Below, one piece after another: positions 8,811-16,857 of a DNA stretch of 64,000 bases. The stretch is from Pseudomonas arcuscaelestis. GTDB lineage: Bacteria; Pseudomonadota; Gammaproteobacteria; Pseudomonadales; Pseudomonadaceae. Location: the NCBI RefSeq assembly GCF_016881005.1, contig NZ_JACOPV010000004.1, positions 186,001 to 250,000 on the forward strand. The letters are read 5' to 3'. The position numbers were made by a program, and so were the translations under genes. How positions within the stretch are numbered: the first letter of the stretch is position 1; each line of letters opens with the position of its first letter. Under the pieces are notes generated by a model that was given only the letters and a program-made list of their open reading frames with translations, did not search any database and had not been told where the DNA came from.

Positions 8811-9614
8811 TCAGCTCTCCCAACCGGGTTGATAGAGCTTGCCGTGGGCCTTCTCCAGGGCGGCACGTACTGCAGCCGAATGCTGGTAGATGTCGATGAA
8901 CTTGGCCAGGCGTGGGTCATCCTTGGTCTGCGCACGGATGACGAACTGAATCACATACTCCTTGTGGTCGAGGCCATCGAACAGCAGCGCCGAGGCGGCA
9001 TCGAAGGTGTTGGCCAGGCGAATGTAGGCCGGATAGCCCTGGACCAGATCGGCATCGTCATAGGCACGTACCAACTGCACCGCCTCGACCTGGAGAATCT
9101 TCAACTGCTTGGGATTGGCGATGATGTCCTCTTCGCCAGCCTTGTAGCCAACCCCCGGCTTGAGGCTGATCAGGCCGGCCTTGGCCAATAATTGCAGGCC
9201 GCGACCGCTGTTGATCGGGTCGTTGGCGATTGCGACGCTGGCGCCTTGTGGCAGTTCGTCGAAGCTTTTGTACTTTTTCGAATACAGGCCGACGTTGTTG
9301 ATGATGCCCGGCGCATAAGGCACCAGATCAAACCCGGCGGCAGCCTTGGCGTTTTCCAGGAACGGGATGTGCTGGAAGTAGTTCACGTCGATATCACCGC
9401 TGGCCAGGCTTACATTTGGAGCGATCCAATCGCTGAACTCGATCAGTTCGACACTAAGGCCCTGTTTTTTCGCTTCGCTGACGGCGGCTTCCAGCGGGAT
9501 GGCAAAGGCTGCAGTGGTGCCCACTTTCAGTGCCTCAGCGGCGTGGCTGCTGCCGAATAGACCGAGGGTCAGGGCCAGGGCCGCCACGGGGCGGGCAAGG
9601 AAGGTCTTAAGCAT
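8811..9614 (-). CDS. metQ: MetQ/NlpA-family periplasmic binding protein, non-lipoprotein form
   Basis: 267 residues. A cleavable signal peptide ([20 protein letters not shown].., cleavage probably after HAA) is followed by the NlpA fold ([11 protein letters not shown]..; [13 protein letters not shown] in the middle). Most MetQ proteins are lipoproteins; here there is no lipobox cysteine, indeed no cysteine at all and no methionine after the first. ATG 9614 has AGGAG at good spacing; an earlier ATG at 9689 would bury the signal peptide. It overlaps the end of the monooxygenase gene by 8 bases. The ligand is unknown; sulfur context suggests an organosulfur compound. Confidence 0.85.
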   Translation of the reverse strand: MLKTFLARPVAALALTLGLFGSSHAAEALKVGTTAAFAIPLEAAVSEAKKQGLSVELIEFSDWIAPNVSLASGDIDVNYFQHIPFLENAKAAAGFDLVPYAPGIINNVGLYSKKYKSFDELPQGASVAIANDPINSGRGLQLLAKAGLISLKPGVGYKAGEEDIIANPKQLKILQVEAVQLVRAYDDADLVQGYPAYIRLANTFDAASALLFDGLDHKEYVIQFVIRAQTKDDPRLAKFIDIYQHSAAVRAALEKAHGKLYQPGWES

Positions 9615-10992
9615 GCAGTTGCGCTCCTGTCTGGGCGGTGTGGCGATAGCTGGCGCCAGGGTGGTCGGCGGGCAGCAGGGAGTGGTCACTGGCGAAAAGT
9701 TTTTCGCGCAGGCTGCCGGGTTCGTAGGCAGTCTTGTAGGAGCCTCGGCGCTGCAGTTCGGGTATCACCAGATCGATGAAGTCGATGTAGCTTTCCGGGG
9801 TTACCGTGCGGGTCAGGTTGAAACCATCCAGGCCGGTATCGGCAATCCAGCTTTCCAGGGCGTCGGCAACTTGGGTCGGTGAGCCGACGATGGTGACGTA
9901 GCGTCCGCCCAGGGCATGCTGGTCAAGCAGCTTACGGCGGGTCCAATCGTTGTTCTGCAAGGCTTTGGTGGCCGACTGGATAGCGTTGCTTTTCACGTAC
10001 TGGATAGGTTCGTCCAGCTCGTATTGTGAAAAGTCGATTGCGGTAGAGCTGGCGAAATGTGCGACCCCAGCTTCGGCGCTGGCGTAGTGCAGGTACTCGG
10101 CATGTTTGGCCCAGGCTTGTTCTTCGCTGCGGGCAACAATAACGGTGAGGCCCATGAACACCTTGATCGCCCCTGGGTCTCGACCGGCGGCCACGGCACT
10201 GGCGCGCACCTTGTCGACCTGGGCACGCGTGCCTTCCTTGGTCTGCCCGCTGATGAACACGCACTCGGCATGGTTGCCGGCAAAACCCAGGCCACGCTCG
10301 GAGCTGCCTGCCTGGAACAGTACCGGGGTGCGTTGCGGCGAGGGCTCGCACAGGTGGTAGCCGTCGACCCGGTAGAACTCGCCCTGGTGGTTGACCTTGT
10401 GGACCTTTTGCGGGCGGGCGTAGACCCGTTGCTGGCGATCGTTGATCACCGCCCCGTCTTCCCAACTCCCTTCCAGCAGCTTGTACAGCACCTGCATATA
10501 TTCGTCGGCCTGATCGTAGCGGCGGTCGTGTTCAGCTTGCTGCTCAAGGCCCATGGCCCTTGCTGCGCTGTCCAGATAACCGGTGACGATGTTCCAGCCC
10601 ACGCGGCCGCGGCTCAGGTGGTCGAGGGTCGAGAGCTTGCGGGCGAACAGGTAGGGCGGCTCGTAAGTGAGGTTGGCGGTCAGGCCGAAGCCCAGGTGCC
10701 GGGTTACCGCGGCCATCGCCGAAACCAGCAGCAGTGGGTCGTTGACCGGTAACTGGATCGACTCTTTGAGCGGCACCTCGACGCTGTTTTGGTAAACGTC
10801 GTAGACGCCGACGATATCGGCGATGAACAGCCCGTCGAATAGTCCGCGCTCAAGTAACTGGGCAAGCTCGGTCCAGTACTCGAGGGTCTTGTACTGGGTG
10901 GAGGTGTCTCGCGGGTGAGTCCACAAACCATGGTTGATGTGCCCGATGCAGTTCATGTTGAAGGCATTGAGCAGGATCTTTTTCCTGGCCAT
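9607..10992 (-). CDS. LLM-class FMN-dependent monooxygenase (NtaA/SnaA/DszA family)
   Basis: 461 residues, usual for the NtaA/DszA branch of the bacterial luciferase superfamily. Visible landmarks are the FIADIVGVYD region (57-65), NLTYEPPYLFARKLSTLDHLS (108-127) and GWNIVT (132-137). These enzymes take FMNH2 from a partner reductase and oxygenate a substrate, in several cases cleaving C-S bonds (dibenzothiophene sulfone, sulfones). The sfnB genes upstream and the transporter downstream suggest desulfurisation of an imported compound. No flavin reductase is in this operon; SsuE at 27552 is a possible donor. Its ATG overlaps the sfnB stop by one base. Confidence 0.82.
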   Translation of the reverse strand: MARKKILLNAFNMNCIGHINHGLWTHPRDTSTQYKTLEYWTELAQLLERGLFDGLFIADIVGVYDVYQNSVEVPLKESIQLPVNDPLLLVSAMAAVTRHLGFGLTANLTYEPPYLFARKLSTLDHLSRGRVGWNIVTGYLDSAARAMGLEQQAEHDRRYDQADEYMQVLYKLLEGSWEDGAVINDRQQRVYARPQKVHKVNHQGEFYRVDGYHLCEPSPQRTPVLFQAGSSERGLGFAGNHAECVFISGQTKEGTRAQVDKVRASAVAAGRDPGAIKVFMGLTVIVARSEEQAWAKHAEYLHYASAEAGVAHFASSTAIDFSQYELDEPIQYVKSNAIQSATKALQNNDWTRRKLLDQHALGGRYVTIVGSPTQVADALESWIADTGLDGFNLTRTVTPESYIDFIDLVIPELQRRGSYKTAYEPGSLREKLFASDHSLLPADHPGASYRHTAQTGAQLHA

Positions 10993-12197
10993 CAGATCGT
11001 CCCCCGCAGCGGTGGGTTCTCGTCGTTGAGGTAGTAGTTGCCGATGGCGTGGTACTTCCAGCGCACCGGATCGTGCAGGGTGTGCACGCGAGCATTGCGC
11101 CAGTGGCGATCGAGGCCGTGTTCGGCGAGGGTCGCCTGGCTTCCGGCCAACTCGAACAGGGTCGTGCCGGCGGCCAGGGATATTTCGGTGCTGATCGCTC
11201 GGGCCTCGGCAACGGCGATGGATGCCGCGGCTACAGTACTGGCATTCGGGGCGGCCTGGGCCAGGTCGAGAAACTCGCCGGCACGCTCGAGTAACGCCTC
11301 GGCTGCATGCAAGCGGATCGCTAGATGACCGAAGGACTTCAACGTCAAAGGGTCTTCGCTGGCCTGGTCATTGCCTGAGTCGATCCAGGGGCGGCTGCGG
11401 GTGCGCACAAACTGCAGCCCATCTTCATAGGCGGCGCGGGCAATGCCGGTGTCGATGGCAGCATGAAGAATCTGCGCCAGTGGGCCGACAGGCGTAGGTC
11501 GTTCGAAGGCCGTCTGGAACGGCAGCACATCCTCGGCATTGACCCGGACATTCTCGAACAGTACCGAGCCGCTGCCGGTCGTGCGTTGACCAAAGCCGCT
11601 CCAGTCGTCGATCACTTGCAGTCCCTCACTTTCGGCAGGGACGAAGACCAGATGCTGCACGCCGTTTTCATCCACTACCGAGGTGGGAATGCGCTGGGCA
11701 TAGAGCGCACCGGTGGCGTAGAACTTGCGCCCGTTGATGAGGAAGGCGTCGCCGTCGCGGCTCAATGCCGTGGTCCGATCATGAGCGGTCTTGGTGCCCA
11801 GTTCGGCCAGCGCATTCCCAAAGCGTTGCCCGGCCAGTACTTCGGCGTACAGGCGTCGCTGTTGCGCGGGACTGCCATTTACGCGCAGCACCTCAAGGGC
11901 ATAGAAATGGTTTTGAGGAATCTGTCCAAGCGATCCGTCGGCCTGGGCGATACGGGCAATGACCTTGGCCAGGGTGACGTTCGAAACACCTACGCCGCCA
12001 AAGGCTTTGGGCACGCTGATGGCCCAGAGCCCGGAGCGGGAAAAGAGGGTCAATTCCGCATGCGGTAGGCGCCGTTCGCGGTCACGCAGAGCGCTGTCGC
12101 GACGCAGTTGAACGGCAACTTCCTCGGCAATGAGTAAAGCCTGGGCGTCAGTGTGGATGACCGCGACGTTTTCGTGCGGTTGTGGCAGAAGGCTCAT
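10992..12197 (-). CDS. sfnB: SfnB-family sulfur acquisition oxidoreductase (copy 2)
   Basis: 401 residues with the acyl-CoA dehydrogenase fold and the SfnB-specific C-terminal block HWRNARVHTLHDPVRWKYHA, also present in the upstream paralogue. SfnB proteins are flavoenzymes of sulfone and dimethyl-sulfide-type sulfur scavenging in Pseudomonas; they lack a CoA substrate role as far as is known. ATG 12197 is preferred because GGAG precedes it and earlier in-frame starts run into the preceding gene. It follows copy 1 by 20 bases and touches the monooxygenase gene, so one transcript is expected. Confidence 0.85.
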   Translation of the reverse strand: MSLLPQPHENVAVIHTDAQALLIAEEVAVQLRRDSALRDRERRLPHAELTLFSRSGLWAISVPKAFGGVGVSNVTLAKVIARIAQADGSLGQIPQNHFYALEVLRVNGSPAQQRRLYAEVLAGQRFGNALAELGTKTAHDRTTALSRDGDAFLINGRKFYATGALYAQRIPTSVVDENGVQHLVFVPAESEGLQVIDDWSGFGQRTTGSGSVLFENVRVNAEDVLPFQTAFERPTPVGPLAQILHAAIDTGIARAAYEDGLQFVRTRSRPWIDSGNDQASEDPLTLKSFGHLAIRLHAAEALLERAGEFLDLAQAAPNASTVAAASIAVAEARAISTEISLAAGTTLFELAGSQATLAEHGLDRHWRNARVHTLHDPVRWKYHAIGNYYLNDENPPLRGTI

Positions 12198-12217
12198 AAA
12201 AAGCTCCAGTGGTCTGG

Positions 12218-13459
12218 TTAAATCCAGGAGTGCCGGGCAGGCAACGTACCGTTGAGGTGATAGGCGCCAACGGCGTGGTATTTCCAGCGCACTGGGTCGT
12301 GGAGGGTGTGGACCCGGGCGTTTCGCCAATGTCGGTCGAGGTTGAACTCGGCGAGGGTTGCGCGGCTGCCGGCAAGCTCGAAGAGCTTCTCGCTGGCCAG
12401 CAGGGCAATCTCGGTGGTCAGCACCTTGGCTTCGGCCACCGCAATCGAGGCGCGCGCGGCCGAGGCTGCATCGATTGGCGCTGCATTGACTTCATCGAGC
12501 GTGCGCGCCGCCTTGTTCAGCAAGGCCAGGGCAGCGTGCAGCTCAAGTTGCAGGCGCCCGATGTCGGCAATTACGTAAAGGTCTTCGCAGGCGCGTTCGA
12601 CCTTGGCATCAATCCATGGCCGTGAACGCTCGCGGACAAAGCTGATGGCATCGGCGACCGCTTCCTGAGCGATACCGGCGTCAATGGCGGCCTGGATCAG
12701 TTGAGAAACGGCGCCCTGAATGTTGGGCACCTCGTTCTGTCGCCAGTTGTCGATCACCAGTTCAGGGTCTACCTGAACCCGGTCCAGTAGCACGGTGCCG
12801 CTGGCCGTGGTGCGTTGGCCAAAGCCGGACCAGTCGTCGACGATCCGCAGCCCCGGCGTGCCGCGACGAACAAAAGCCATCACCTGGCGGCCTTCATCGT
12901 TCAGCGCCTTGACAGCCACCCAGTGGGCGAACAGTGCGCCAGTGGAATAGAACTTCTGTCCGCTGAGCAGATAGTGATCGCCCTCCCGGGTAATCCGCGC
13001 CTTGAGTTCCAAGGTGTTCTTGCTGCCGCGCTCGGGGCCGGCATTGCCGATGCGCCAGCCGTCGAGCACCGACTTGAACAGCAACGTCTTTTGCCGTTCG
13101 CTGGCGGTGCCTTGGAGTAACTGCAGGATACCGAACTGATTCTGCGGAATCTGTCCCAGTGCCGGATCGGCCGCGCTGATGATCCGAAACACCTCGGCAA
13201 GGGTGACAAAAGACACCTGCGCGCCGCCGTAAGCATGGGGAATGGAAATGCTGCCCAGTCCACTGCGGGTGAACTGTTCAATTTCTGCCCAGGGCAGTTT
13301 GCGTTGTTGATCGCGTCGTGCTGCCTGGCTGCGCGCTATATCGGCTAATTCGTGCGCGGCCTGCAAGGCTTGTGCGTCAGCGCCCAGCACGCTTGCTGGC
13401 AGCAGCAGCGGGGCGCTATCAAGATCGCTGTGGACGTTTGTATCTGCCAGATTGGACAT
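12218..13459 (-). CDS. sfnB: SfnB-family sulfur acquisition oxidoreductase (copy 1)
   Basis: 413 residues, first gene of the operon. It has the acyl-CoA dehydrogenase fold with LGQIPQNQFG (about residues 99-108), DDWSGFGQRTT (about 207-217, shared with copy 2) and the same HWRNARVHTLHDPVRWKYHA tail. AAGGAG sits nine bases before the ATG. The two copies differ clearly in sequence, so this is an old duplication, possibly giving a heteromeric enzyme or two substrate specificities. The leader has an inverted repeat, a tandem repeat and a TATTCC-type element. Confidence 0.87.
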   Translation of the reverse strand: MSNLADTNVHSDLDSAPLLLPASVLGADAQALQAAHELADIARSQAARRDQQRKLPWAEIEQFTRSGLGSISIPHAYGGAQVSFVTLAEVFRIISAADPALGQIPQNQFGILQLLQGTASERQKTLLFKSVLDGWRIGNAGPERGSKNTLELKARITREGDHYLLSGQKFYSTGALFAHWVAVKALNDEGRQVMAFVRRGTPGLRIVDDWSGFGQRTTASGTVLLDRVQVDPELVIDNWRQNEVPNIQGAVSQLIQAAIDAGIAQEAVADAISFVRERSRPWIDAKVERACEDLYVIADIGRLQLELHAALALLNKAARTLDEVNAAPIDAASAARASIAVAEAKVLTTEIALLASEKLFELAGSRATLAEFNLDRHWRNARVHTLHDPVRWKYHAVGAYHLNGTLPARHSWI

Positions 13460-13550
13460 CAGTACCGCTCCTTGGCTGTACTCAATGCCCTGGCGTTACG
13501 CACTGGGGTGATTGTGTTCCCGACCATACCTTACCTCACGTATTGAAGTG

Positions 13551-13571
13551 GTCGGCGCAACGCGCGCCGAC
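13551..13571. promoter_or_regulatory. Inverted repeat in the sfnB leader
   Basis: GTCGGCGC (13551-13558), a 5-base loop and GCGCCGAC (13564-13571): perfect 8-base arms about 92 bases before the sfnB start. It could be an operator or an RNA hairpin in the 5' untranslated region. It is not followed by a T run in the sfnB direction. Confidence 0.45.
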
Positions 13572-13582
13572 TGAAATGCGCT

Positions 13583-13598
13583 GGTCCGGTGGTCCGGT
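13583..13598. repeat. Tandem 8-base repeat upstream of sfnB
   Basis: GGTCCGGT occurs twice head to tail (13583-13590 and 13591-13598), next to an AT-rich TATATA stretch. Spacing and position suggest an activator site, but no regulator can be named. Confidence 0.4.
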
Positions 13599-13636
13599 TT
13601 ATATACCCTAAAGCTGTATAAAAATTAAATAAACTA

Positions 13637-14374
13637 TCATTTTGGAATATGAATAGAAGTACTCCGTGGTCGCTCGACGAACACCTGCAATTGCCTGGCA
13701 GGAGCCCATATAGAGCGGTTACCGACGCGATCCAGAATGCAGTAACTCAGTTGCAGATGCGGGTCTGGCCCCCATTCCTGAATCAACGCCAGGGGGATTT
13801 TCGCCTTGATCGGTTTGCCCACCTGATGCTGTGCCAACACCGGCAAGTCCAGGCGCAGATCGCCCCAGCACAGGGTAATTTGGTCGCCACCGGCCATGTT
13901 CGAGTAAGGCGCCAGCGTGCAGGGCAGGTCGTGGTTCAGGGCATCGAGAGAAAGGCCGTGATGGCGAACCCTGGTGGCCAATTGCACTGGCTGAAGCTGC
14001 GCATGGTCGCCATTGCCCCCAGGGCAGTCGAGTTTGACGAGCACTTGTCGCTCGGGCGAACGTATCGGACGGTAACCCGGTGTGAGCAAGCGGTAGTGCA
14101 GGCGATGTACGCCGTTGTGCAATAAATGACCAGGTATAGGCATGTCGATTGCGTTCGTCACTTCATCGGTGTGCAGGGTGCGAGCACTGACAAAACGGTG
14201 CCCCCAGAACATGGCGAGCAGATCACCGGCTTGCATCGGCGGCTCAATGACTATGCGCGCCTGTAATCGAGAGGCACTGTGGCGCCCGATACCGCCCGCG
14301 TGGATGCCGGGGAGGGAAGGAGGGGTTAATTCGCTTGCGTGGCTGACGTGGGGCATAGCGCGCATCCTTGGCAT
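13637..14374 (-). CDS. Hypothetical protein with two Ig-like beta repeats
   Basis: 245 residues, not assigned to a named family. Two related units are visible: one with MQAGDLLAMFWGH near residue 46 and one with MAGGDQITLCWGD near 159. Each is followed by a short strand pair and a tail resembling xLxYxxLDxxGNxS. Many Pseudomonas genes of unknown function encode such Met-x-x-Gly-Asp...Trp-Gly repeats. There is no signal peptide or membrane helix. ATG 14374 has no good ribosome site; ATG 14356, preceded by AAGGA, is a plausible alternative (239 residues). The gene stands between the sulfone operon and the cystine transporter with no obvious link to either. Confidence 0.55.
   Translation of the reverse strand: MPRMRAMPHVSHASELTPPSLPGIHAGGIGRHSASRLQARIVIEPPMQAGDLLAMFWGHRFVSARTLHTDEVTNAIDMPIPGHLLHNGVHRLHYRLLTPGYRPIRSPERQVLVKLDCPGGNGDHAQLQPVQLATRVRHHGLSLDALNHDLPCTLAPYSNMAGGDQITLCWGDLRLDLPVLAQHQVGKPIKAKIPLALIQEWGPDPHLQLSYCILDRVGNRSIWAPARQLQVFVERPRSTSIHIPK
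13639..13652 (-). promoter_or_regulatory. Putative CysB-type site upstream of sfnB
   Basis: ATTTTGGAATATGA on the plus strand (TCATATTCCAAAAT toward sfnB), about 185 bases before the sfnB start. It overlaps the last codons of the next gene upstream. It matches the element found before tcyP, tcyJ and dcyD. Confidence 0.4.
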
Positions 14375-14525
14375 GAATATCTGCGGGACTGGCGGTTATT
14401 AGTCAGCAAGCGCAAAGGATCAAGGCTCAATAGTGCCTTTTGCCAGGCAGTGGCAAACTTCGGAAGCGGCCTACGCCCGCAATGGATGGGTGCGCGCAGC
14501 CAACGCTGTGAGTCTGGCGGGGAAC

Positions 14526-15287
14526 TCAGTACCCGGTGTTTTGCGTACCGAGAAACTTGCCCAGAAACTGCCGGGTACGTTCTTCACGGGGATGGGCGAA
14601 CAGCGCCCGCGCCTCGCCCTGTTCGACAATTACACCCTTGTCGAAAAAGATCACGCGATTGGCGACATCACGAGCAAAGCTCATTTCGTGAGTGACGATA
14701 ATCATGGTGCGCTTTTCCTCGGCCAGGCTGCGGATGGTCGCCAGCACCTCTCCGACCAACTCAGGGTCAAGTGCCGAGGTTGGCTCGTCGAAGAGAATCA
14801 CCTCAGGCTCCATCGCCAGCGCACGGGCAATCGCTACCCGTTGCTGCTGGCCACCGGAAAGCTTGCGCGGATAGGAAGCCTCCTTGCCTGCCAGGCCGAC
14901 CTTGGCCAACAGTTTCATGCCCAGGGCCACCGCTTGTTCGCGAGGCGTCTGTTTGACCACCAGCGGACCTTCGATGACGTTTTCCAACGCTGTGCGATGG
15001 GGAAACAGGTTGAAGTTCTGGAACACGAACCCGACTTGCTGGCGCAATTTGCGGATCAGCCCTTGCTGTTGCTTGAGGGGACGGTTGGCATCGATCGTCA
15101 CATCGCCTACCTGGATCAGGCCACTGTTGGGTGTTTCCAACAAGTTCAGGCAACGCAGGAAGGTGGTTTTGCCCGAGCCACTGGGGCCAATGATGGCAAT
15201 AACCTCACCGGCCTCGACCTTCAGGCTGATGTCGTTCAGAACTGTCTGGCCGTTGAACTGCTTGCTCAGTCGCTCTACCACGATCAT
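14526..15287 (-). CDS. tcyN: L-cystine ABC transporter ATPase
   Basis: 253 residues, polar amino acid ABC ATPase. Walker A GPSGSGKT is at 34-41, the signature [15 protein letters not shown] and Walker [15 protein letters not shown] follow. It is the third gene of a binding protein-permease-ATPase unit with 3 bases between stop and start. The cystine assignment rests on the match of the whole cassette to TcyJ/FliY-TcyL/YecS-TcyN/YecC and on dcyD next door, the same arrangement as in enterobacteria. Confidence 0.87.
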   Translation of the reverse strand: MIVVERLSKQFNGQTVLNDISLKVEAGEVIAIIGPSGSGKTTFLRCLNLLETPNSGLIQVGDVTIDANRPLKQQQGLIRKLRQQVGFVFQNFNLFPHRTALENVIEGPLVVKQTPREQAVALGMKLLAKVGLAGKEASYPRKLSGGQQQRVAIARALAMEPEVILFDEPTSALDPELVGEVLATIRSLAEEKRTMIIVTHEMSFARDVANRVIFFDKGVIVEQGEARALFAHPREERTRQFLGKFLGTQNTGY

Positions 15288-15290
15288 GCC

Positions 15291-15959
15291 TCAGGACTCC
15301 TGGTCGTGCCGGTTGACTCGCGCTTCCAGGCGGTTCTGAAAATGCGCAAGAATGCTGGCCAGTACCCAATAGATCAGTGCGGCGGCAAGGTACATGGTGA
15401 AAATTTCAAAGGTTCGTGCAGTGATCAACTGCGCCTGGCGGAACAGCTCCGGCACCTGAATAGTGGCGGCCAGGGCGGTGTCTTTGACCAGTGAAATAAA
15501 GCTGTTGCCCAAGGGCGGCAACGCGGTGCGTGCTGCCTGTGGAAGAATCGCCCGGCGCATGGCCTGACCGCGGGTCATGCCGATACTGGCCGCAGCCTCC
15601 CATTGGCCTCGATCGATCGAGCCGATAGCGGCGCGTAGAATCTCACAAGCGTAGGCGGCCATGTTCAGCGAGAAGCCAATCAGCGCTGCAGGCAGCGGGT
15701 CCAGTTCCAGCCCCAATTGCGGCAGGCCGTAATAGATCATGAACAACTGGACCAGCAGCGGTGTGCCGCGAAAGAACGACACATAGACCCGCGCTGTCCA
15801 GCTCAACAGCTTGAGCGATGACAGGCGCATCAGCGCCAGGCCGAAGCCCAGCAACAAGCCAAAGAACATCCCGCCAAGGCTGAGGATGACGGTGTAGTAC
15901 GCGCCCTTGAGTAGAAAGGGCGCGCTGTCCAGCGCAAGCTGCAGGCTTTCTTCGATCAT
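15291..15959 (-). CDS. tcyL: L-cystine ABC transporter permease
   Basis: 222 residues with about five hydrophobic helices, HisM/YecS family. The permease loop GQWEAAASIGMTRGQAMRRAILPQA (around residues 118-142) contacts the ATPase. Its start overlaps the stop of the binding-protein gene by 4 bases (ATGA), so translation is coupled. One gene encodes both permease subunits, which would form a homodimer. Confidence 0.87.
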   Translation of the reverse strand: MIEESLQLALDSAPFLLKGAYYTVILSLGGMFFGLLLGFGLALMRLSSLKLLSWTARVYVSFFRGTPLLVQLFMIYYGLPQLGLELDPLPAALIGFSLNMAAYACEILRAAIGSIDRGQWEAAASIGMTRGQAMRRAILPQAARTALPPLGNSFISLVKDTALAATIQVPELFRQAQLITARTFEIFTMYLAAALIYWVLASILAHFQNRLEARVNRHDQES

Positions 15960-16750
15960 TTAGTCACGTCGGCGCCAAAGTACTTCTCGGACAGTTTGCT
16001 CAGCGTGCCGTCGGCGCGCAGTTTGTCCAGTGCCTTGTTGATGGCGTCGAGCAGTTCTGGCTCGCCCTTGCGCAGGGTGACTCCCGACTCCAGGCGCGAG
16101 AAGGCGTCTCCGGTAATGCTGGTGTCCTTGGCCTTCTTGGCATATTCGAGGGCGGCCAGGCGGTCGATCAAGGTCGCGTCGATGCGGCCGACACGCAGGT
16201 CCTGGAATTTGGTTGGGTCGTCGTCGTAGGTCTTGATCACCGCCTGCGGGACGTTCTCTTTGAGCCACTGCTCATAGTTTGTCCCCAGGCCTACCCCGAC
16301 TTTCTTGCCGGCAAGGTCTGCGGCAGTCTTGATATTGAGCTCATCCTTTTTCTTGGTCAGGACCAGCGCCTGAATACCGGAAACGGTATAAGGCTGGGAG
16401 AAGTCGTACTTCTTTTTGCGCTCGTCAGAGATGGTCACCTGATTGATCACCACATCAAGGCGCTTGGACTCAAGGGCTGCGAGAATGCCGTCCCATTTGG
16501 TCGGTTGCAGCTTGGCTTTGACACCCAGCTCCTTGGCCAGCGCCTCCGACAGCTCCACTTCGAAACCGGCCAGCTTGCCATCGGCATCGACGAAACTGAA
16601 CGGCGGATAGGTGCCCTCCAGGCCGACGCTGATCGTGCCCTTGTCCTTGATCGTCTTCAACTGCTCGCCGGCAACGGCCTGACCGAGCAGACTGGCGCCC
16701 AGCAGCAGGGCAACGCCCGCATTGAGAATCTGTTTACCGATTACTGTCAT
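15956..16750 (-). CDS. tcyJ: L-cystine periplasmic binding protein
   Basis: 264 residues. The signal peptide (VIGKQILNAGVALLLGASLL.., cleavage near AVAG) is followed by a family 3 solute-binding domain: GTISVGLEGTYPPFSFVD and GFEVELSEALAKELG mark the amino acid-binding lobe. It matches FliY/TcyJ. It contains no cysteine and only the initiator methionine, a sulfur-sparing composition fitting expression during sulfur limitation. Its promoter region is the 107-base gap before dcyD, which carries an AT-rich block. Confidence 0.85.
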   Translation of the reverse strand: MTVIGKQILNAGVALLLGASLLGQAVAGEQLKTIKDKGTISVGLEGTYPPFSFVDADGKLAGFEVELSEALAKELGVKAKLQPTKWDGILAALESKRLDVVINQVTISDERKKKYDFSQPYTVSGIQALVLTKKKDELNIKTAADLAGKKVGVGLGTNYEQWLKENVPQAVIKTYDDDPTKFQDLRVGRIDATLIDRLAALEYAKKAKDTSITGDAFSRLESGVTLRKGEPELLDAINKALDKLRADGTLSKLSEKYFGADVTK

Positions 16751-16800
16751 GACGAAGCCCCAACGTTATTGTGGTGTGGAAGGCGACTATAGGGTGACGC

Positions 16801-16855
16801 TAATAGGTTTAAAAATAATATAAATCAATTTTGTTATTCTTTTTTTGAATATGCT
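16801..16855 (-). promoter_or_regulatory. AT-rich regulatory block upstream of tcyJ
   Basis: About 55 bases, nearly all A or T, ending in TTTTTTGAATATGC (16841-16854). The left part (ATAGGTTTAAAAATAATATAAAT) is closely similar to 26619-26670 before lsfA. Probably a CysB-type activator region; this is inference. Confidence 0.45.
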
Positions 16856-16857
16856 AT

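Noticed and set aside
7048..9614. A plain methionine transporter
   Set aside because: The families match MetNIQ, but the operon begins with sfnB and a monooxygenase and the binding protein is not a lipoprotein; methionine remains possible but is not the best guess.
10992..13459. Fatty acid acyl-CoA dehydrogenases
   Set aside because: The fold is the same, but the SfnB-type C-terminal block and the sulfur operon context point to sulfur acquisition.
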